A stretch of DNA of 64,000 bases. It comes from Bettongia penicillata ogilbyi. Lineage: Eukaryota > Chordata > Mammalia > Diprotodontia > Potoroidae. Shown piece by piece: positions 1 to 11,817 of the stretch. The notes under the pieces are model-generated. The model searched no databases and had not been told where the DNA came from. It was given only the letters and a program-made list of their open reading frames with translations. Position numbers and translations under genes: made by a program. The first letter of the stretch is position 1, and the number at the start of each line of letters is the position of its first letter. The stretch lies in the NCBI GenBank assembly GCA_023548195.1, contig JAJHZJ010000061.1, positions 8,096,105 through 8,160,104 of the forward strand, read 5' to 3'.

Positions 1-1401
1 TTGATGTCTCTCAGATTCTCACTGTCAACACATGTGAATGCATGCCATGCGCACGCACACATACGCATACCCCAAGCAGTGTGGTTTTATTCTCATTGAA
101 ATAAAATTTTAATTTGCATGTCTAGAGGTCAAAGGAACAGTAAATGTGCTTTGGAAAGACTGACTATGCCATTAGATATTAGGAAAGTGGTTGGGAGGAA
201 AAATTTGGAACCTGAATGTGCCATGTTCCGTATCTCTACCCCTTCCAAATATAATAGGTAAATGCTTGTTAATCTGCTGCAATCTGTTTCTCCTTTCTCC
301 TAGATGAAACTGGCAAATCCCTTGCTCTATTTTCTCCTACACATAGCTAATTTATAATTTACACTGGGGATGGGAAGATGATGAGAAGGTAGGATTGTTA
401 TGGATTATATCCTTCCCTCCATATCTGGGTGTTCAATTCCCATTACTGTCAGGGGGAGTTATGTGCACAGATTGAGAGCTGAAAATATGCATGTTCATTC
501 TTCTTCCATTCTCCCCACCCCCAACTCTCAACTCCTCTCTACAGTGTTCTTTATTATTCCCTTATCCAGCATGCTCCAGATTTGATTTATGTTTGACACC
601 TCTAAAACATAGCTGAGGTTGTTTTCAACAACAATGCAGTCTTTTCTATGCGTAACCTAATGTTCATATTACTAGGGTTGCTTGGAAATTAACCAATCTC
701 ACCTATAGTTTCTTCCATAGTGGATTAGTGTTGGCTTCAGAGGTCTTAATTTCTCAGAGGAAGTACTTATTCTCCCTAGGTCTGGCTATATGACCTAGTT
801 TATTATTAGCTCAGGATTAGTTCTGAATAGCCAGAAGCAAGTCTCAATGTATTCATCATACTCTGCAGAGAATAGATTCTCACTCTCTGACACCTAATTC
901 ATTTTTGAAATTTGTATCTTTCTTGTTTTTACAAATAATCTAGCTCATAATTGCCATAGAGTCTACCCAACACTGAATATAGGAGAAATTACAAATGCAA
1001 CTGCCCCTGGAAATATCAATCATAAATATTCCACTTCATTATAGTTATGATGTCATCGCTGTCCTAGCAACTATTTAATGACAGTTTTAGGATTCAGGAT
1101 TTATCCTCACAAAAACTGAGAAGTGCAAAAGGTAAGGTAGAAACACTGAAGCTAATTATATCTGCCCTAGTGTTACATTAGTCATAGGAAAACCTTGAGT
1201 CAGTCATTACAAAGACAGATTATTAATTTATATTATCCAAATTCTGCTTCTTCCCAAGAAGACAAGGGTCTTAGCCAGTGCTGGGGTTTGGGATTTCCTC
1301 CTGTTATTATGCTCTTTTATGACATCTAAAAAATATTTTATATTTCAGCATCTGACAGTTTCAAACTATTATCATGAATTAGCATGGACCTTGGATTCCT
1401 A

Positions 1402-1402
<1 letters not shown>
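1..1402. other. Unassigned AT-rich sequence
   Basis: I see no gene, RNA gene or repeat I can name here. The open frames are short and frequently interrupted. It may contain diverged repeats that only a library search would reveal. Confidence 0.5.

Positions 1403-1443
<41 letters not shown>
1403..1443. repeat. (CA)n microsatellite
   Basis: A pure CA dinucleotide run of about 20 units. It produces a false cysteine-valine ORF on the minus strand. Confidence 0.97.
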
Positions 1444-1445
<2 letters not shown>

Positions 1446-1825
1446 TGGGGAAATGCAATTACAAATGCAATTACAAGTGAAGTAGGCTAAGAGTGAGCTT
1501 TTTAACTCTAAGCCATTTTGACAAAATTTTGCTAATTGCATTTGTCACTCTGACTGTAATTGACAAGTTTTGTCTGAGCTGCCTCCTTCTGTCTCCACCT
1601 AGGTGGAGAAGAATCAGAAAAGCTGTCATTTTTAAATGAAAGAAATACTTGCTGTACCCCTGAATATCCTAGAAACATAGTTCTGTGCTTTTGGGGACAC
1701 TATCAAGTTCTGTCACTTTAAAAGTCTGGGTCTGTAAAGACTAGAGGCTGTAGACTTTAAAGGCTGTTTTATTTCTTTCTTGATCTTTTTACCTATAACT
1801 AAGGTAAAGCATTAAGGACATTCCT

Positions 1826-2046
1826 ATTGTCGTTAAGTTGTTTCAGTCATGTCCAACTCTTCATGACCCATTTGGTGTTTTCTTGGAAAAGATACTAGAG
1901 TGGTTTGCCGTTTCTTTCTCCAGCTCATTCTACAGATGAGGAAACTGAGCAGCTTATAAGCATCTGAAGCCAGATTTCAACTCAGGAAGATGATTCTTTC
2001 TGACTTCAGCCCTGTCACTCTATTCACTGTGCCACCTTAACTGCCC
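1826..2046 (-). mobile_element. MAR1-like CORE-SINE, antisense
   Basis: Read on the minus strand this is a tRNA-derived head, a CORE segment (cctcagtttcctcatctgta-like) and a 3' end of the BovB/RTE type. On the plus strand the 3' end appears first, as gtttcagtcatgtccaactc. The same unit recurs about ten times in the window, which supports the family. It is full length or nearly so but diverged. Confidence 0.8.
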
Positions 2047-2499
2047 CACCACCATCTAGTTTGCCAATCAATTATGCTTCTTCTATAGAAAAATAAATTT
2101 AAAAGTCAAGTATAAATATTATCAAAACTATCATAATATTAATTTGAAAAAGAACATATACATCAGGTGTCTTAGGAAGCTTACACCATTAACACTCCTT
2201 GATTAATCTAACCTTCCTTGGAAAGAAAGTCTAGGACTGGCCTAGAGTTTAAGGGCTTTCAGTAATTTTGCCACTACTCAAAACCTCAGCAATCTTTCTC
2301 TTAATGTATTCATTTATTTGGGTTTCCTATGTAAAATTCTGGATTGATGTATTTTGCTTTGAGTCATAATTATTTCGCAATAAACAATTATTTCCCCCAT
2401 AGTATCTACCTGTGAAAAAAGTTAAGCATGTATTATAAATACAGCAATTGCTACTCTAAACACATAACTTTCCATTCCTATAGTTTAGTATTTCTTAAT
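2047..2499. other. Unassigned sequence
   Basis: AT-rich spacer between a SINE and an antisense L2. No feature recognised. Confidence 0.4.
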
Positions 2500-3350
2500 T
2501 CAATTCAACAGACATTATTAACCACCTATTGCACGTAAGGTATTGTGGTAGGTAATGGGGATTCTATTAAAAGGAAAATTCTTTCTTAGGGCTTTCATCC
2601 TGATTAATGAGGCAAAACTCAGGGCAAAAACCATTAAAAGGAGTTCAATTAAAGAGTTTATTAAAATGTGGCAAGGTAGCAACACATTGAACTCATCAGT
2701 AAAAGGGATGGACTTGCATTTCAGTTCCCTCCCATCAGTGCAAGTATGTGACAATTTTCAGGTGCAGATAGATAGGGAGTAGCTTGTTATATGATGAGTA
2801 TCGGGTAAGCTGCAAACTGGATGAGGTGCTTTCCCCCAATACCAATCAACAGTCATATCTGGGAACAATTAGTCACTGAGTGAGCATAACTTTAAATAAT
2901 ACAAAGACAAAAAAAAAAAACTAAGAACAACACAACAGTGGCTGACCTCAAGGAACTTACTTTCTACTAAGGATTGCATGTATACAGATAAGTCAATACC
3001 AACATAAAGAGGAACTTAGCAGTGATAGCCTAGTCTTTATAACCATGAGCAAGCATGGTCTTCCTGCTACTTTGAAGAAAGCTAAAGATTCTACATGGTG
3101 GAGGTGAGGAGGGAGTAGATTCCAGACACGGGGAGGGAAGCAGGTCTACCTATGGATAGATAGGTCTAGAGGAAGAAGATGGAATAACATGTACAGGGAA
3201 CAACTAGCAGGCCAGTTTGACTAGAATGGATTATGTATGAAGAGGAATCATATGAAATAAAATTTTAAAAGGGTAGATGGGGGCCAGATTGTGAAAAACC
3301 TTAAATGTCTAGTTAAGGATTTTATACTTTCTCCTAAAGGCAATAGAGAG
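2500..3350 (-). mobile_element. L2 LINE relic, antisense, 3' part (interrupted)
   Basis: The plus strand carries the reverse complement of the L2 3' end: a decayed form of 'catttattaagcgcctac' near 2510, then 'ctcaaggaacttactttcta' near 2952. Around 3270-3350 it has the reverse complement of the L2 3' coding/UTR segment (gggggccagattgtg; caatagagagcaaatggag). About 300 bp of unrelated sequence (about 2560-2885) seems inserted. The same L2 resumes after the L1-type insertion at 6117. Confidence 0.6.
2560..2885. other. Unidentified insertion within the antisense L2
   Basis: This stretch separates two pieces that read as consecutive parts of one antisense L2, so it is probably a later insertion. 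An antisense AATAAA-like signal near 2655 would suit an LTR, but no diagnostic ends are visible. Confidence 0.3.
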
Positions 3351-4202
3351 CAAATGGAGATTTTTTTTTTCCCCAATTCATTTATTTATTTATTTAATTT
3401 TCTTACAATCATTTTCACAAATTTTTGGGTTCCAAATTTTCTCCCCTTTTATCCCCTCCCCCACCTCAATACCCAAGCAATCTAATTTTCCCTATCTCCA
3501 ATCTGCCCTCTCTTCTGTCATCCCTCCCTTCTCTTGTCTCCATCTTCTCTTTTCTCCTGTAGGGCCAGATGACTTTCTATTCCTCCTTAACTGTATGTCT
3601 TCTTTCCTAGTTGCAACAACAATACTAAACAGTTGTTCCTAAAACTTTGAGTTCCAAATTCTCCCCATCCCTCCCTCCCCACCCATTCTCTTTGGGACAG
3701 CAGGCAATTCAATATAGGCCATATCTGTGTAGTTTTGCCAATGACCTCCAATAGTCGTGTTGTGTAAGACTAACTGGATTACCATCCCTCCTAATCTGCC
3801 CCTCCTTGTTTCTCTTCTGTCTTTTGATCCTGTCCCTCCCCAAGTGTTGACTTCAAATTGCTCCCTCCTCCCTTTGCCCTCCCTTCCATCACCCCCCCTT
3901 GCAATATCTCTTTCTCCCCCACTTTCTTATACTGTAAGATAGGTTTTCATACCAAAATGAGTGTGCATTTCATTCCTTCGTTTAGTCAAATGTGATGAGG
4001 GTAAAGCTTCTTGGTTTTTTGTTTTTTTTTCTCAGCTCTCCTCTTTTTCCCTCCACTAAGAAAAACTCCTACCTGCCTCTTAAATGACATATAGTTACCG
4101 CCTTCCCTTTCCCTCTCTTTCCTCCCCCTACATTTCTCTCTCACCATTTGCCCTAGTTTCTTTTAAGGTATGGTCCCATCCTACTCAGTTCAATCTGTGC
4201 TC

Positions 4203-4279
4203 TCTATCTCTGTATGTGTGTGCATGTGTGTATGTGTGTGTGCATGCACATGTGTACATGTGTGTATGTGTGTGTGTGG
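4203..4279. repeat. (TG)n-rich microsatellite in the element's 3' UTR
   Basis: An imperfect TG/ATG tract. The homologous place in the second copy (about 40508-40526) has only a very short 'acacaca', so the tract expanded after insertion in this copy. Confidence 0.85.
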
Positions 4280-4412
4280 TCCCACCAACTACCCAGATAC
4301 TGAAAAGTTTTAAGAGTTACAAATATTGTCTTTCCATGTAGGAATGTAAACAGTTCACCTTTGGTAAGTCCCTTCTGACTCCTCTTTGCTGTTTACTTTT
4401 TCATACTTCTTC

Positions 4413-5447
4413 TCATTCTTGTGTTTGAAAGTCAAATTTTCTTTTCAGCTCTGGTCTTTTCATCAAAAATGCTTGAAAGTCCTCTGTTTCATTGAAAGAT
4501 CATATTTTCCCTTGAAGTATTATACTCAGTTTTGCTGGGTAGGTGATTCTTGGTTTGAGTCCTAGTTCCTTTGACTTCTGGAATATCCTATTCCATACCC
4601 TTCGATCCCTTAATATAGAAACTGCTAGATCTTGTGTTATCCTGATTGTATTGCCACAATACTGGAATTGTTTCTTTCTAGCTGCCTGCAATATTTTCTC
4701 CTTGACCTGGGAATTCTGGAATTTGGCCACAATGTTCCTAGGAGTTTCTCTTTTTGGATCTCTTTCAGGTGGTGATTGATGGATTCTTTCAATACTTATT
4801 TTGCCCTCTGGTTGTAGAATATCAGGGCAGTTTTCCCCAATAATTTCATGAAAGATGATGTCTAGGCTCTTTTTTTGATCATGAGTTTCAGGTAGTCCCA
4901 TAATTTTTAAATTGTCTCTCCTGGATCTATTTTCCAGGTCAGTTGTTTTTCCAATGAGATATTTCACATTCTCTTCCATTTTTTTCATTCTTTTGGTTTT
5001 GTTTTGTGATTTCTTGGTTTCTCAGTGAGCTTTTGAACCTCTTTTTCCATTTGACTAATTCTGCTTTTGAAAGCATTCTTCTCCTCATTGGCTTTTTGAA
5101 CCTCTTTTGCCAATTGAGTGAGCCTATTTTTCAAGGTGTTATTTTCTTCAGCATTTTTTTGGGTCTCTTTTAGCAAGGTATTGACCCGTTTTTCATACTT
5201 TTCTTGCATCTCTCTCATTTCTCTTCCCAGTTTTTCCTCCACCTGTCTAACTTGATTTTCAAAATCCTTTTTGAGCCTGAGCCCACTGGACATCCACCTG
5301 GGATGTCTGGGATACAGAGGCCCCAACCTCCACATCTTTCCCTGCTGGTAAGAATTGTTCCTCGTCATCAAAATTGAAAGGCGGGAACATCTGTACCCCA
5401 TCAAAGTAGCTTTCTATAGTCTTATTTTTCTTCCCTTTTCTGGGCAT
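4413..5447 (-). pseudogene. Disrupted L1-type ORF1 (RNA-binding coiled-coil protein) of the HAL1-like element
   Basis: L1 ORF1 proteins are RNA-binding chaperones that coat element RNA in the cytoplasm. The frame starts at MPRKGKKNKTIESYF (5447). After about 60 codons it shifts into a heptad-rich coiled coil (KNRLTQLAKEVQKA, KSRISQMEKEVQKL). After a second break near 4990 comes an RRM-like part (RRDNLKIMGLP) and a C-terminal domain (NIVAKFQNSQVKEKIL, IRITQDLAVSILRDR). Compared with the copy at 39.3 kb, roughly 45 bp is missing near 4985, which causes the second frame change. A TGG-to-TGA change near 4500 gives a premature stop; the same frame runs on through FLMKRPELKRKFDFQT to a stop at 4413-4415. 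Restoring the full frame needs at least three corrections, so this copy is not functional. Confidence 0.85.
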
Positions 5448-6102
5448 TTTCCCAGCCAGTTACTTGACTTCCGAGATTCCTGTCCACCCCCACCTAGATC
5501 CGCCCAGCTAGTACTTGGGGTCTGAGATTCAAATGGGCTTTCTGCGGCAGGCGCGGCTGCTATTCAATGTGAGCTTAAGTTCTGGTGCTCAGGTGGGGGC
5601 AGGGCTGCCTCCCAGACTCAGTTCCCTCAGGGGGTTTATGCAAAGACCTTCAGTAATGGCCCTGAACTTCTGCCTGCTGCTCCGGGAGTTCCAGGCCGCA
5701 GCCGCTGCCTCTGCCGCTGCCTCCCAAGGGGACCCGAGTCACAGAGACACCCCTCTCCCCTGTCGGCCACCCCAGAAGTCTCTCTCACTGACCTGTAGCA
5801 TCTGTGGGCAGAGGGACCTTCGCGGCCACCAGAGATTCCGTCCCTGAAGCCTGCTCATATCTGCTCCTCTGGGGCCGAGCGGCCAGGGCATCTCAGGGGT
5901 GGGCTCCGCTTTCCAGAGCACAACAGACCCCTGGGGACGGCTCTCCAGGGCTCTCTGGAATGGAAATTTTTTCCACTGTGTTTCTGTGCACCTTGCAGTG
6001 CTCCAGAATTTGTGGGGAGTTCTTTTTGCAGGAAATATATGGGCTGTGGGTTCGGAGCTAGCATACGTGAGTCTTTCTACTCCGCCATCTTGGCTCCTCC
6101 CA
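5448..6102 (-). promoter_or_regulatory. 5' UTR of the antisense HAL1-like element
   Basis: This is clearly more GC- and CpG-rich than its surroundings, as expected for an L1-type 5' UTR carrying an internal promoter. The outer end reads gccaagatggcgg on the minus strand, similar to L1 starts that overlap a YY1-type AAGATGGC motif. Promoter activity is inferred from family knowledge. Confidence 0.55.
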
Positions 6103-6116
6103 CAAATGGAGATTTT

Positions 6117-6855
6117 TGAGTAGAGAAAGGTAACATGGTCACATCTACATTTTAGAAATTAGTTTGGAAGCTATATTTGGAGGACAAATTGAAGACAGGA
6201 GAAACTAGAGGCAGTTACAATAGTATGGACAAGAGGTAATAAGAGCCTGAAGGGTGTGTAAACTATGCAACTGAAGGAAAAAGGATGTGAGATCTGAGAA
6301 ATAAGACCTGGCAACTTTTTGGATAGGGAGGGTGAGGAGCATAAAGGAGAGTCAGCAATTCTGTAATTCAGATTGTGAGACTGGATAGCTGGAAGGATTC
6401 CTCAACAGCAACAGGGAAAATTAGAGAAGAGTTGATTTTAATGAGTTTTATCTTAAGCATGTTAGTTAGAGGGCCTAATCTACAAAGAGCAGTTGGTAAT
6501 CATGTACTGGAGCTTAGGAGAAATCAAAGGTGCATATAAAGGGATATGCATATTAATGCAGAGATAACTGAACCAATGAGAATTAATGAGACCACTTTGA
6601 GTGAGATGAGTGGAGGGCCAGGGCAGAATTTTGTGGAATACCCATATTTAGTAGGCAGAAAGAAAATGATCTGACAAAGGAGAATGAGAAAGAGAAGCCT
6701 TGGGAGGAGCAGCAGAACCAAGATGAAGCAGTGTCATGAAGCCAAGGGAAAGGAGTGCCTATAAGGAGTGACCAACAGTGTCAACCACTACTAAGGGGAT
6801 AAATACAATGAAGGCTGAGAAAAAGCAATTGAATTTAGATCATTGTTAATCTTAG
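6117..6855 (-). mobile_element. L2 LINE relic, antisense, continuing the copy at 2.5-3.35 kb
   Basis: The plus strand carries the reverse complement of L2 3' coding sequence: the equivalents of 'gacatgatcagatctgtg', 'ggaggctattgcaatagt' and 'cttggtgactgattggatg' are visible in decayed form between 6120 and 6320. It continues directly from the sequence left of the L1-type insertion, so the two parts were one element. Confidence 0.6.
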
Positions 6856-6857
6856 AA

Positions 6858-7071
6858 AGAGTCTGGAGTCAGGAAGATTCCTCTTCCTGAATACAAATCC
6901 AGTTTTAGATACTTACTAGCTGTGTGACCCTGGGTAAGTCACTTAACCCTGTTTGCCTCATTTTCTTCATCTGTAAAATGAGCTGGAAAAAGAAATGGCA
7001 AATCGATCCAGTATCTTTGCCAAGAAAACCCAAATGGGACCACAAAGAGTTCAATACAACTGAACAACTGT
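6858..7071 (+). mobile_element. MAR1-like CORE-SINE
   Basis: Contains tRNA-head and CORE segments (ctagctgtgtgaccctggg; gtttgcctcattttcttcat) and the BovB/RTE-type tail (agtatctttgccaagaaaac, accacaaagagttcaatac). The left edge of the head is truncated. It lies inside the antisense L2. Confidence 0.85.
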
Positions 7072-7514
7072 AATGTCAATGAATACCTATAGCAACTGCT
7101 ATGATTATGCATACATATTCCCAGGGTTTGTTCACAAAATATGCTAAACTCTCCTCCTTCAAGACAAAACCAAAATATTTATTTGGAGCATTGCTATTAG
7201 GCTACCAGAAGGCCAAGGAGCTCTGACATTGCAATCAAGTTCCCCTAGGCAAGTTCTTTCCTCCACCTGTTTTTCTCCCTCCGCCTGCTTCTCCCTCCAC
7301 CCACACCTTTCCCTTGATGTAATACAAAATATACTGTTTCCAATCAAAAACTCAGCACTTGAATGGCTTAGTGCTGAGAAACTTGGAAATCAGCACTTAA
7401 TTGGAAGGTGTGGAAATCCCTGTAGCCAAGAGCCTAACTGACACTGCACCAGGGCTCCATGTGAGGCCTATTAAGGAGGAGGGGAAGATCTTATATCCCA
7501 TTAATCTTACAACA
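7072..7514. other. Unassigned insert between L2 pieces
   Basis: L2-like sequence stops before the SINE and resumes at about 7515, so this 440-bp segment probably arrived with or after the SINE. It ends in an acaacaacaaaac stretch, which could be a retroposon tail. Family not recognised. Confidence 0.35.
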
Positions 7515-7980
7515 ACAAAACGAAACCTTAGAGAGAGTAATTTCAGTTGACTATTGGGGTCAGAGGCCAAATTGTAGGGAATTTAGATATGAGAGGAATG
7601 GAGGCAACAAGTTTAACTGATTCTTCTTAGGAGTTTGGCTGTCAAAGGGAGAAGAGCTACAGGATAATAGCTGGAAAGAATTTTGGGGTCACACAGAGCA
7701 TTCTTTAAGGATGGAAGAGAACTAGACACATTTGTAGGTGTCAGAGAAGACACTAGTGTGTAAGAAAAGATTGAAGATAAGAGCAAGGGTAGGAGTGATC
7801 AAAAACTCACACTCTCAAAGAAGATGAGAAGACAAGAGCCCAAGCCTTGACAAGGAGTCCCTTTATCAGCAAGTGGGGGCAAAGAAAGAGATATTGGGGA
7901 ATAACAAAGAGGATTTTGAAGTGTGGAGTAGGGGAGAGAGAGACCTCATGACGAATGGGCTCAAATTTTTCAGTAAAGTG
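7515..7980 (-). mobile_element. L2 LINE relic, antisense, third piece
   Basis: The reverse complement of L2 coding sequence resumes (gagagagtaatttcagttga; aggagtttggctgtcaaagg; aaagattgaagataagagc). This gives the antisense L2 an original span of roughly 2 kb before the insertions. All frames are broken. Confidence 0.55.
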
Positions 7981-9789
7981 TTACTTATTTGTACTACCCC
8001 CTCCCAACTCACAGAAAGTGACTATCTTAGATTAAAGGTAGTGCATGGGTCCACATTCCTAAAACTTTAGCTCACAAACCACCACAGATTGTTTACCTTT
8101 GAAAAGATAGACAGAAGGCACACTTAGTTCAAAGAAAAAGTATTACCCAAAATAGTGTTGAAAGGAGATATCAAATAGATCATTTCCCTCCATAGACCTA
8201 GGGCATGCTCTCCCACAAACCCACTATTAATGAGGACAGAGAGTAAGTAAATAGAGATCACAGAAGAGGGACTCCCATCTGAGAAACATGAGAGGATAGA
8301 TACCTCACACCTCCGACAATAACAGTCCCTAAATGTTCTCTGATGCTGCTCCTTACTGAGTGACATACCTTGGTACATGCATTGTTCCCACTAAGCTCGT
8401 TGAGTGGACTCTTGACTGGACACATTGCTCTACCCACATCCAGTTTTTGTTTAACCTTAAATCCTTGGCTGAAGGGTTGACCTTCATCTCTGATTTTCAG
8501 AAAAAGGCTAATATCCTTTCTTTTTTCAAACCGTCCTCTCTACCAAAAAATTTGGGTTCAGGAAGCAATATTTTTGTATTCTCTTCTCAGATTGCATACC
8601 CACATGTACCCTACAACCATGTGCTTCTACTACAGGACATTATTGATGATGAACTGGAGGATGGGAGGAGATGAGAGAGAAATTCCCCCACATACTATAC
8701 TTATTGCACTCTTCAAGAACTAAGAACTATTTTGACTCACCAGCCTTGGAATTTTATTTAACACACAATGGACATAACTAGTTCTCTCAGTCAATCATTA
8801 GAAGTTCTCTGGGCCCCCTAAATTGCCTTTATCCAATATCCAATATCCTATATTTCCATCAGGTTGAGACTAATTCAATTGGGTTATCTAACAGTCACCC
8901 AGATTCTATTATTATCAAGTTGCTTAGGAGATTCTTACACCTTGATCAGGTTTCACCTGATAGACATATCAATCTTATCAGATTGTTTAGAAAAACTTCT
9001 CATTTTGAACAGGTACATCCCTTGTTCCGACTCCTGTAGAAGGAAGAGAGATTCTCTGCTTAGAGGAAGAGGAGAGGAGATAATATAGGAGGTTTAAGGA
9101 GAGAAAAGACAGAATAGTTGCTGAGGAGAGTGTGATCATGAGTAAAATAGAGAATAAAAGTTTCTTTGCAGCAATGAGAGCCCAGTTGAAATCAGACAAA
9201 TTTATAGCAAACCCATTGGGAATGTTTGCTTGATTTTTTCAAGAACTTTCTTGGAGGTAGATGAAAGAAACAAAGGAGTTTGGAAAGATGAGATTGGTAC
9301 AAGCACATGGGGTTAGGGTATTCAAAGGTAGCTGATAGTATATAGTTGAACCAATCAATCATGGTATGGTTGACTATGAAGAGAAGAGAGGCAAGAACAG
9401 AGAAGATGAAGGGAAATGCATTTGTTCTGAAGTTTGTGATGAGGAAGGATGAGGCAGAACAACAGATCAAAGTGTAGAAAGTTATGGTGGGAAAAGGAAA
9501 TTTTGGAGTTCTGCATCATGGAGATGGAACCACTGTGACTAAGAGTCGCATCAACAGTCCACCCATCTCAATGTGTGGCTGAAATGGAGTGAAGGTGAAG
9601 ACTATGGCAGTATAGCTGAACATGAAAACCAGCATATTAGCCAGGACATCAACATGTAGAATCCCTGAGGATTAGGACAAGGGCTGAATTAGAGAAGAGG
9701 CACTTCAATCCAATACCAAAAGAATTTTATTGATAAATGAAACAGTATAAATAACAAGGGATGGAATCAAGCCATAATTCTCTGCACCT
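7981..9789. other. Unassigned sequence, possibly further diverged L2
   Basis: No gene. The purine-rich stretch 9100-9700 looks similar in composition to the antisense L2 upstream and may be its 5' part, but I cannot align it by eye. The ORFs at 8360-8674 and 9192-9470 resemble nothing I know. Confidence 0.35.
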
Positions 9790-9965
9790 GTACAGAATTT
9801 GAGAGTTAGAAAGAACCTCAGGGGCAATACTTTTACCTAACAATTCTTCAAATATTTGAAAATAGTTACAATATCCCCAAAGGAGTATAATCTTCTACAT
9901 CTTCAAAATAATTATAATCTAATTTTCCTTTGCTCCTCTCACTCTCCAGCAGAGCAGGAAGGTAC
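9790..9965 (+). mobile_element. CR1/L3 3' UTR fragment
   Basis: It begins with a decayed 'gaatttgagagttagaaag' block typical of CR1/L3 3' regions. It continues with tcaaatatttgaaaatag and a pyrimidine/AT block equivalent to the L3 segment seen better at 37.75-38.5 kb. Confidence 0.45.
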
Positions 9966-11815
9966 AAGTACTTCCAAACTAATAATCCAAGGAGTGGACA
10001 TACGGACTGCCATGTAGCATGACTCTTGGACTATCTTTCCAGCATTGCCTGGGAAAGGCTGGAGAATGACTCAAAACTGTTGCCTTGGTTCTAGCAGCAT
10101 CATGGTCCAACCAGCGCCATACAATTCTTCTCTCCGCACACTGCAAACACAGATGCTTCTCCTAATCATGGCATGACCACAAGGTCTGCTCTTTTCTCTT
10201 ATTGAGCATCCTTTGACAGTTGAGAAGTACTTGCTTCATAATATCACCTCTTTGTAAACTCAAATACCTCTTGCCCTAAGCACTGTGGGAAACATAAACC
10301 AGAGAATCTTTCCTGATGAACATGTTCTCTCCATATTCCAAGCATGTCAGAAAATGCAGTCCCGCAAACATTCTCTCCCCTTCTCTACAATTGCTTTGTG
10401 CTGTTCCTAGAACAGATTTTAGGTTACTTTCCATGCAGATCAGCATGCTGAGGGCTCAGGATTCCTATAGTTTTCATTCCATGGCTAGAAGAAGAATAAA
10501 TGTGGTCCATATACATGTTTGCTTGAGTGTCTACTTAGCAATTGTCCTTTCTCTGAATTGACATTGAAGATCATCAATTGATTAATGGTTTGTACAAATG
10601 AACAAAACTCTTGGATTTGACTTTTAAAGGGGATAAAAGAAACAAACAGAGAACCACAGCTGAAAGAGTCAAAAAGGAAGAAAAGAGCTGTGTGCTGAGA
10701 TTCCATTCTCTGAAGGAGACTTTCAAGACTTCTGCAGAGAACTATGTGGCCCCAGATGACAGAGGATGGAGACAGCAGCAAGTTCCTGGACCTAGTCAAA
10801 GATGGAGAAGCTATAGAGAAGGTATAAAGAACAGTCATGATGAGAAAGAACACACCTGTACCTTGCCTGATATTTTGAGTTGCATAGACTGTGCAGATGC
10901 AGAGGAATCTGTCTATACTCCAGAAACCTTCATTGCTTTTTCTAGGATAGTAATATAACTCAGGAGGAATGGAGATCCTTAGGAGAGGTAGGATTTGTAT
11001 ATGTCCTCTTGCTGAGGGGAGAGTGGCTTGACTGCTGAGGGGTATTTTCCCTGTGTTGGAGGGCAGAGGATATATAGGTAGAATTATGACTATGGAAGAC
11101 CATATGGGTCTTTGCAGAGGGGGCTCACTGGAGAAGAGAGAAGAGTTGACTGTAGATCTTTATAAATCTAACTCTTTTGCAAAGAGCAAATAAACAAAGC
11201 CTACCCCATGTTCCACCTATTGTTAGCTTGGACCATACAATGGAGAGTCTTTTTAACTTATAGAAGCCTAAACATTAGCCAGATTCTGAGATTTTTAGGT
11301 AAATCCTGGGTAGAGTCATGAGCTACAGAGTCTGATTATTGAGAAACTTCCATGATTGAATATAATCAGTATAAACTCAGAGATTACTGTCAGAGCTTCC
11401 CTGAAGGTTTTATATCTTGGCTTCTGCTATGGATCATTTTATATTGTTCTTTTTTCACAAGTTTAGAATTGTTATAATACAATGTCAACCTATATCAGAA
11501 CACTACTTTTTCAGAAATATTTAATAATAGCATAAAAATATAAAATAGTATTTATTTAATTAAATTTTATTTAATAATAACAACATAGAAGTATAAAATA
11601 GTTTCTTCATAAGTATGGAAAATCCTTCCATGCGGGTTTGGGGGTGGGTGGCCCTCCTGTGCAGCCCCGGTCCCCAAATATACGGAGTATCAACATACAC
11701 TTTTATGATAACTACCCCTCCCTTAGTCTGCGTAGTAGAAGTCAGTATGAAAATTTGCAAAATATTTTATCTTCTTTAGTGATAATGTTATATAAATATC
11801 AGTGTGTGAGGGTAG
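9966..11815. other. Unassigned sequence, with one possible LTR-like 3' end
   Basis: No gene recognised. The ORF at 10611-10958 (115 aa) shows no known motif and lacks gene context. Near 11075-11200 there is a TATA-like tatatag followed by AATAAA, spacing that would suit an LTR, but no ends or PBS are visible. 11510-11600 is very AT-rich. Confidence 0.35.
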
Positions 11816-11817
11816 GG

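Larger units (their letters stand above)
3356..6102 (-). mobile_element. HAL1-type (ORF1-only) L1-lineage retrotransposon, antisense
   Basis: An L1-type insertion of about 2.75 kb on the minus strand. The 5' end lies near 6101 (gggaggagccaagatggcgg) and leads into a GC-richer 5' UTR of about 650 bp, then an ORF1 frame (5447 down to 4413). A purine-rich 3' UTR of about 1 kb (pyrimidine-rich on the plus strand) ends in a short poly-A (poly-T at 3360-3370). ORF2 is absent: no reverse transcriptase or endonuclease sequence lies between the ORF1 end and the 3' UTR. A target-site duplication is visible, caaatggagattttt, at about 3354 and 6104. The homologous copy at 38.5-41.4 kb has the same layout, so the missing ORF2 is probably a family property rather than a private deletion. 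This matches half-L1 (HAL1) elements, which depend on L1 for mobilisation. Confidence 0.8.

Noticed and set aside
1338..1541. ORF with a Cys-Val repeat
   Set aside because: Created by the (CA)n microsatellite at 1403-1443.
10611..10958. 115-codon ORF
   Set aside because: No recognisable domain, no neighbouring gene structure, and codons unlike a conserved gene; length is within chance for 64 kb.
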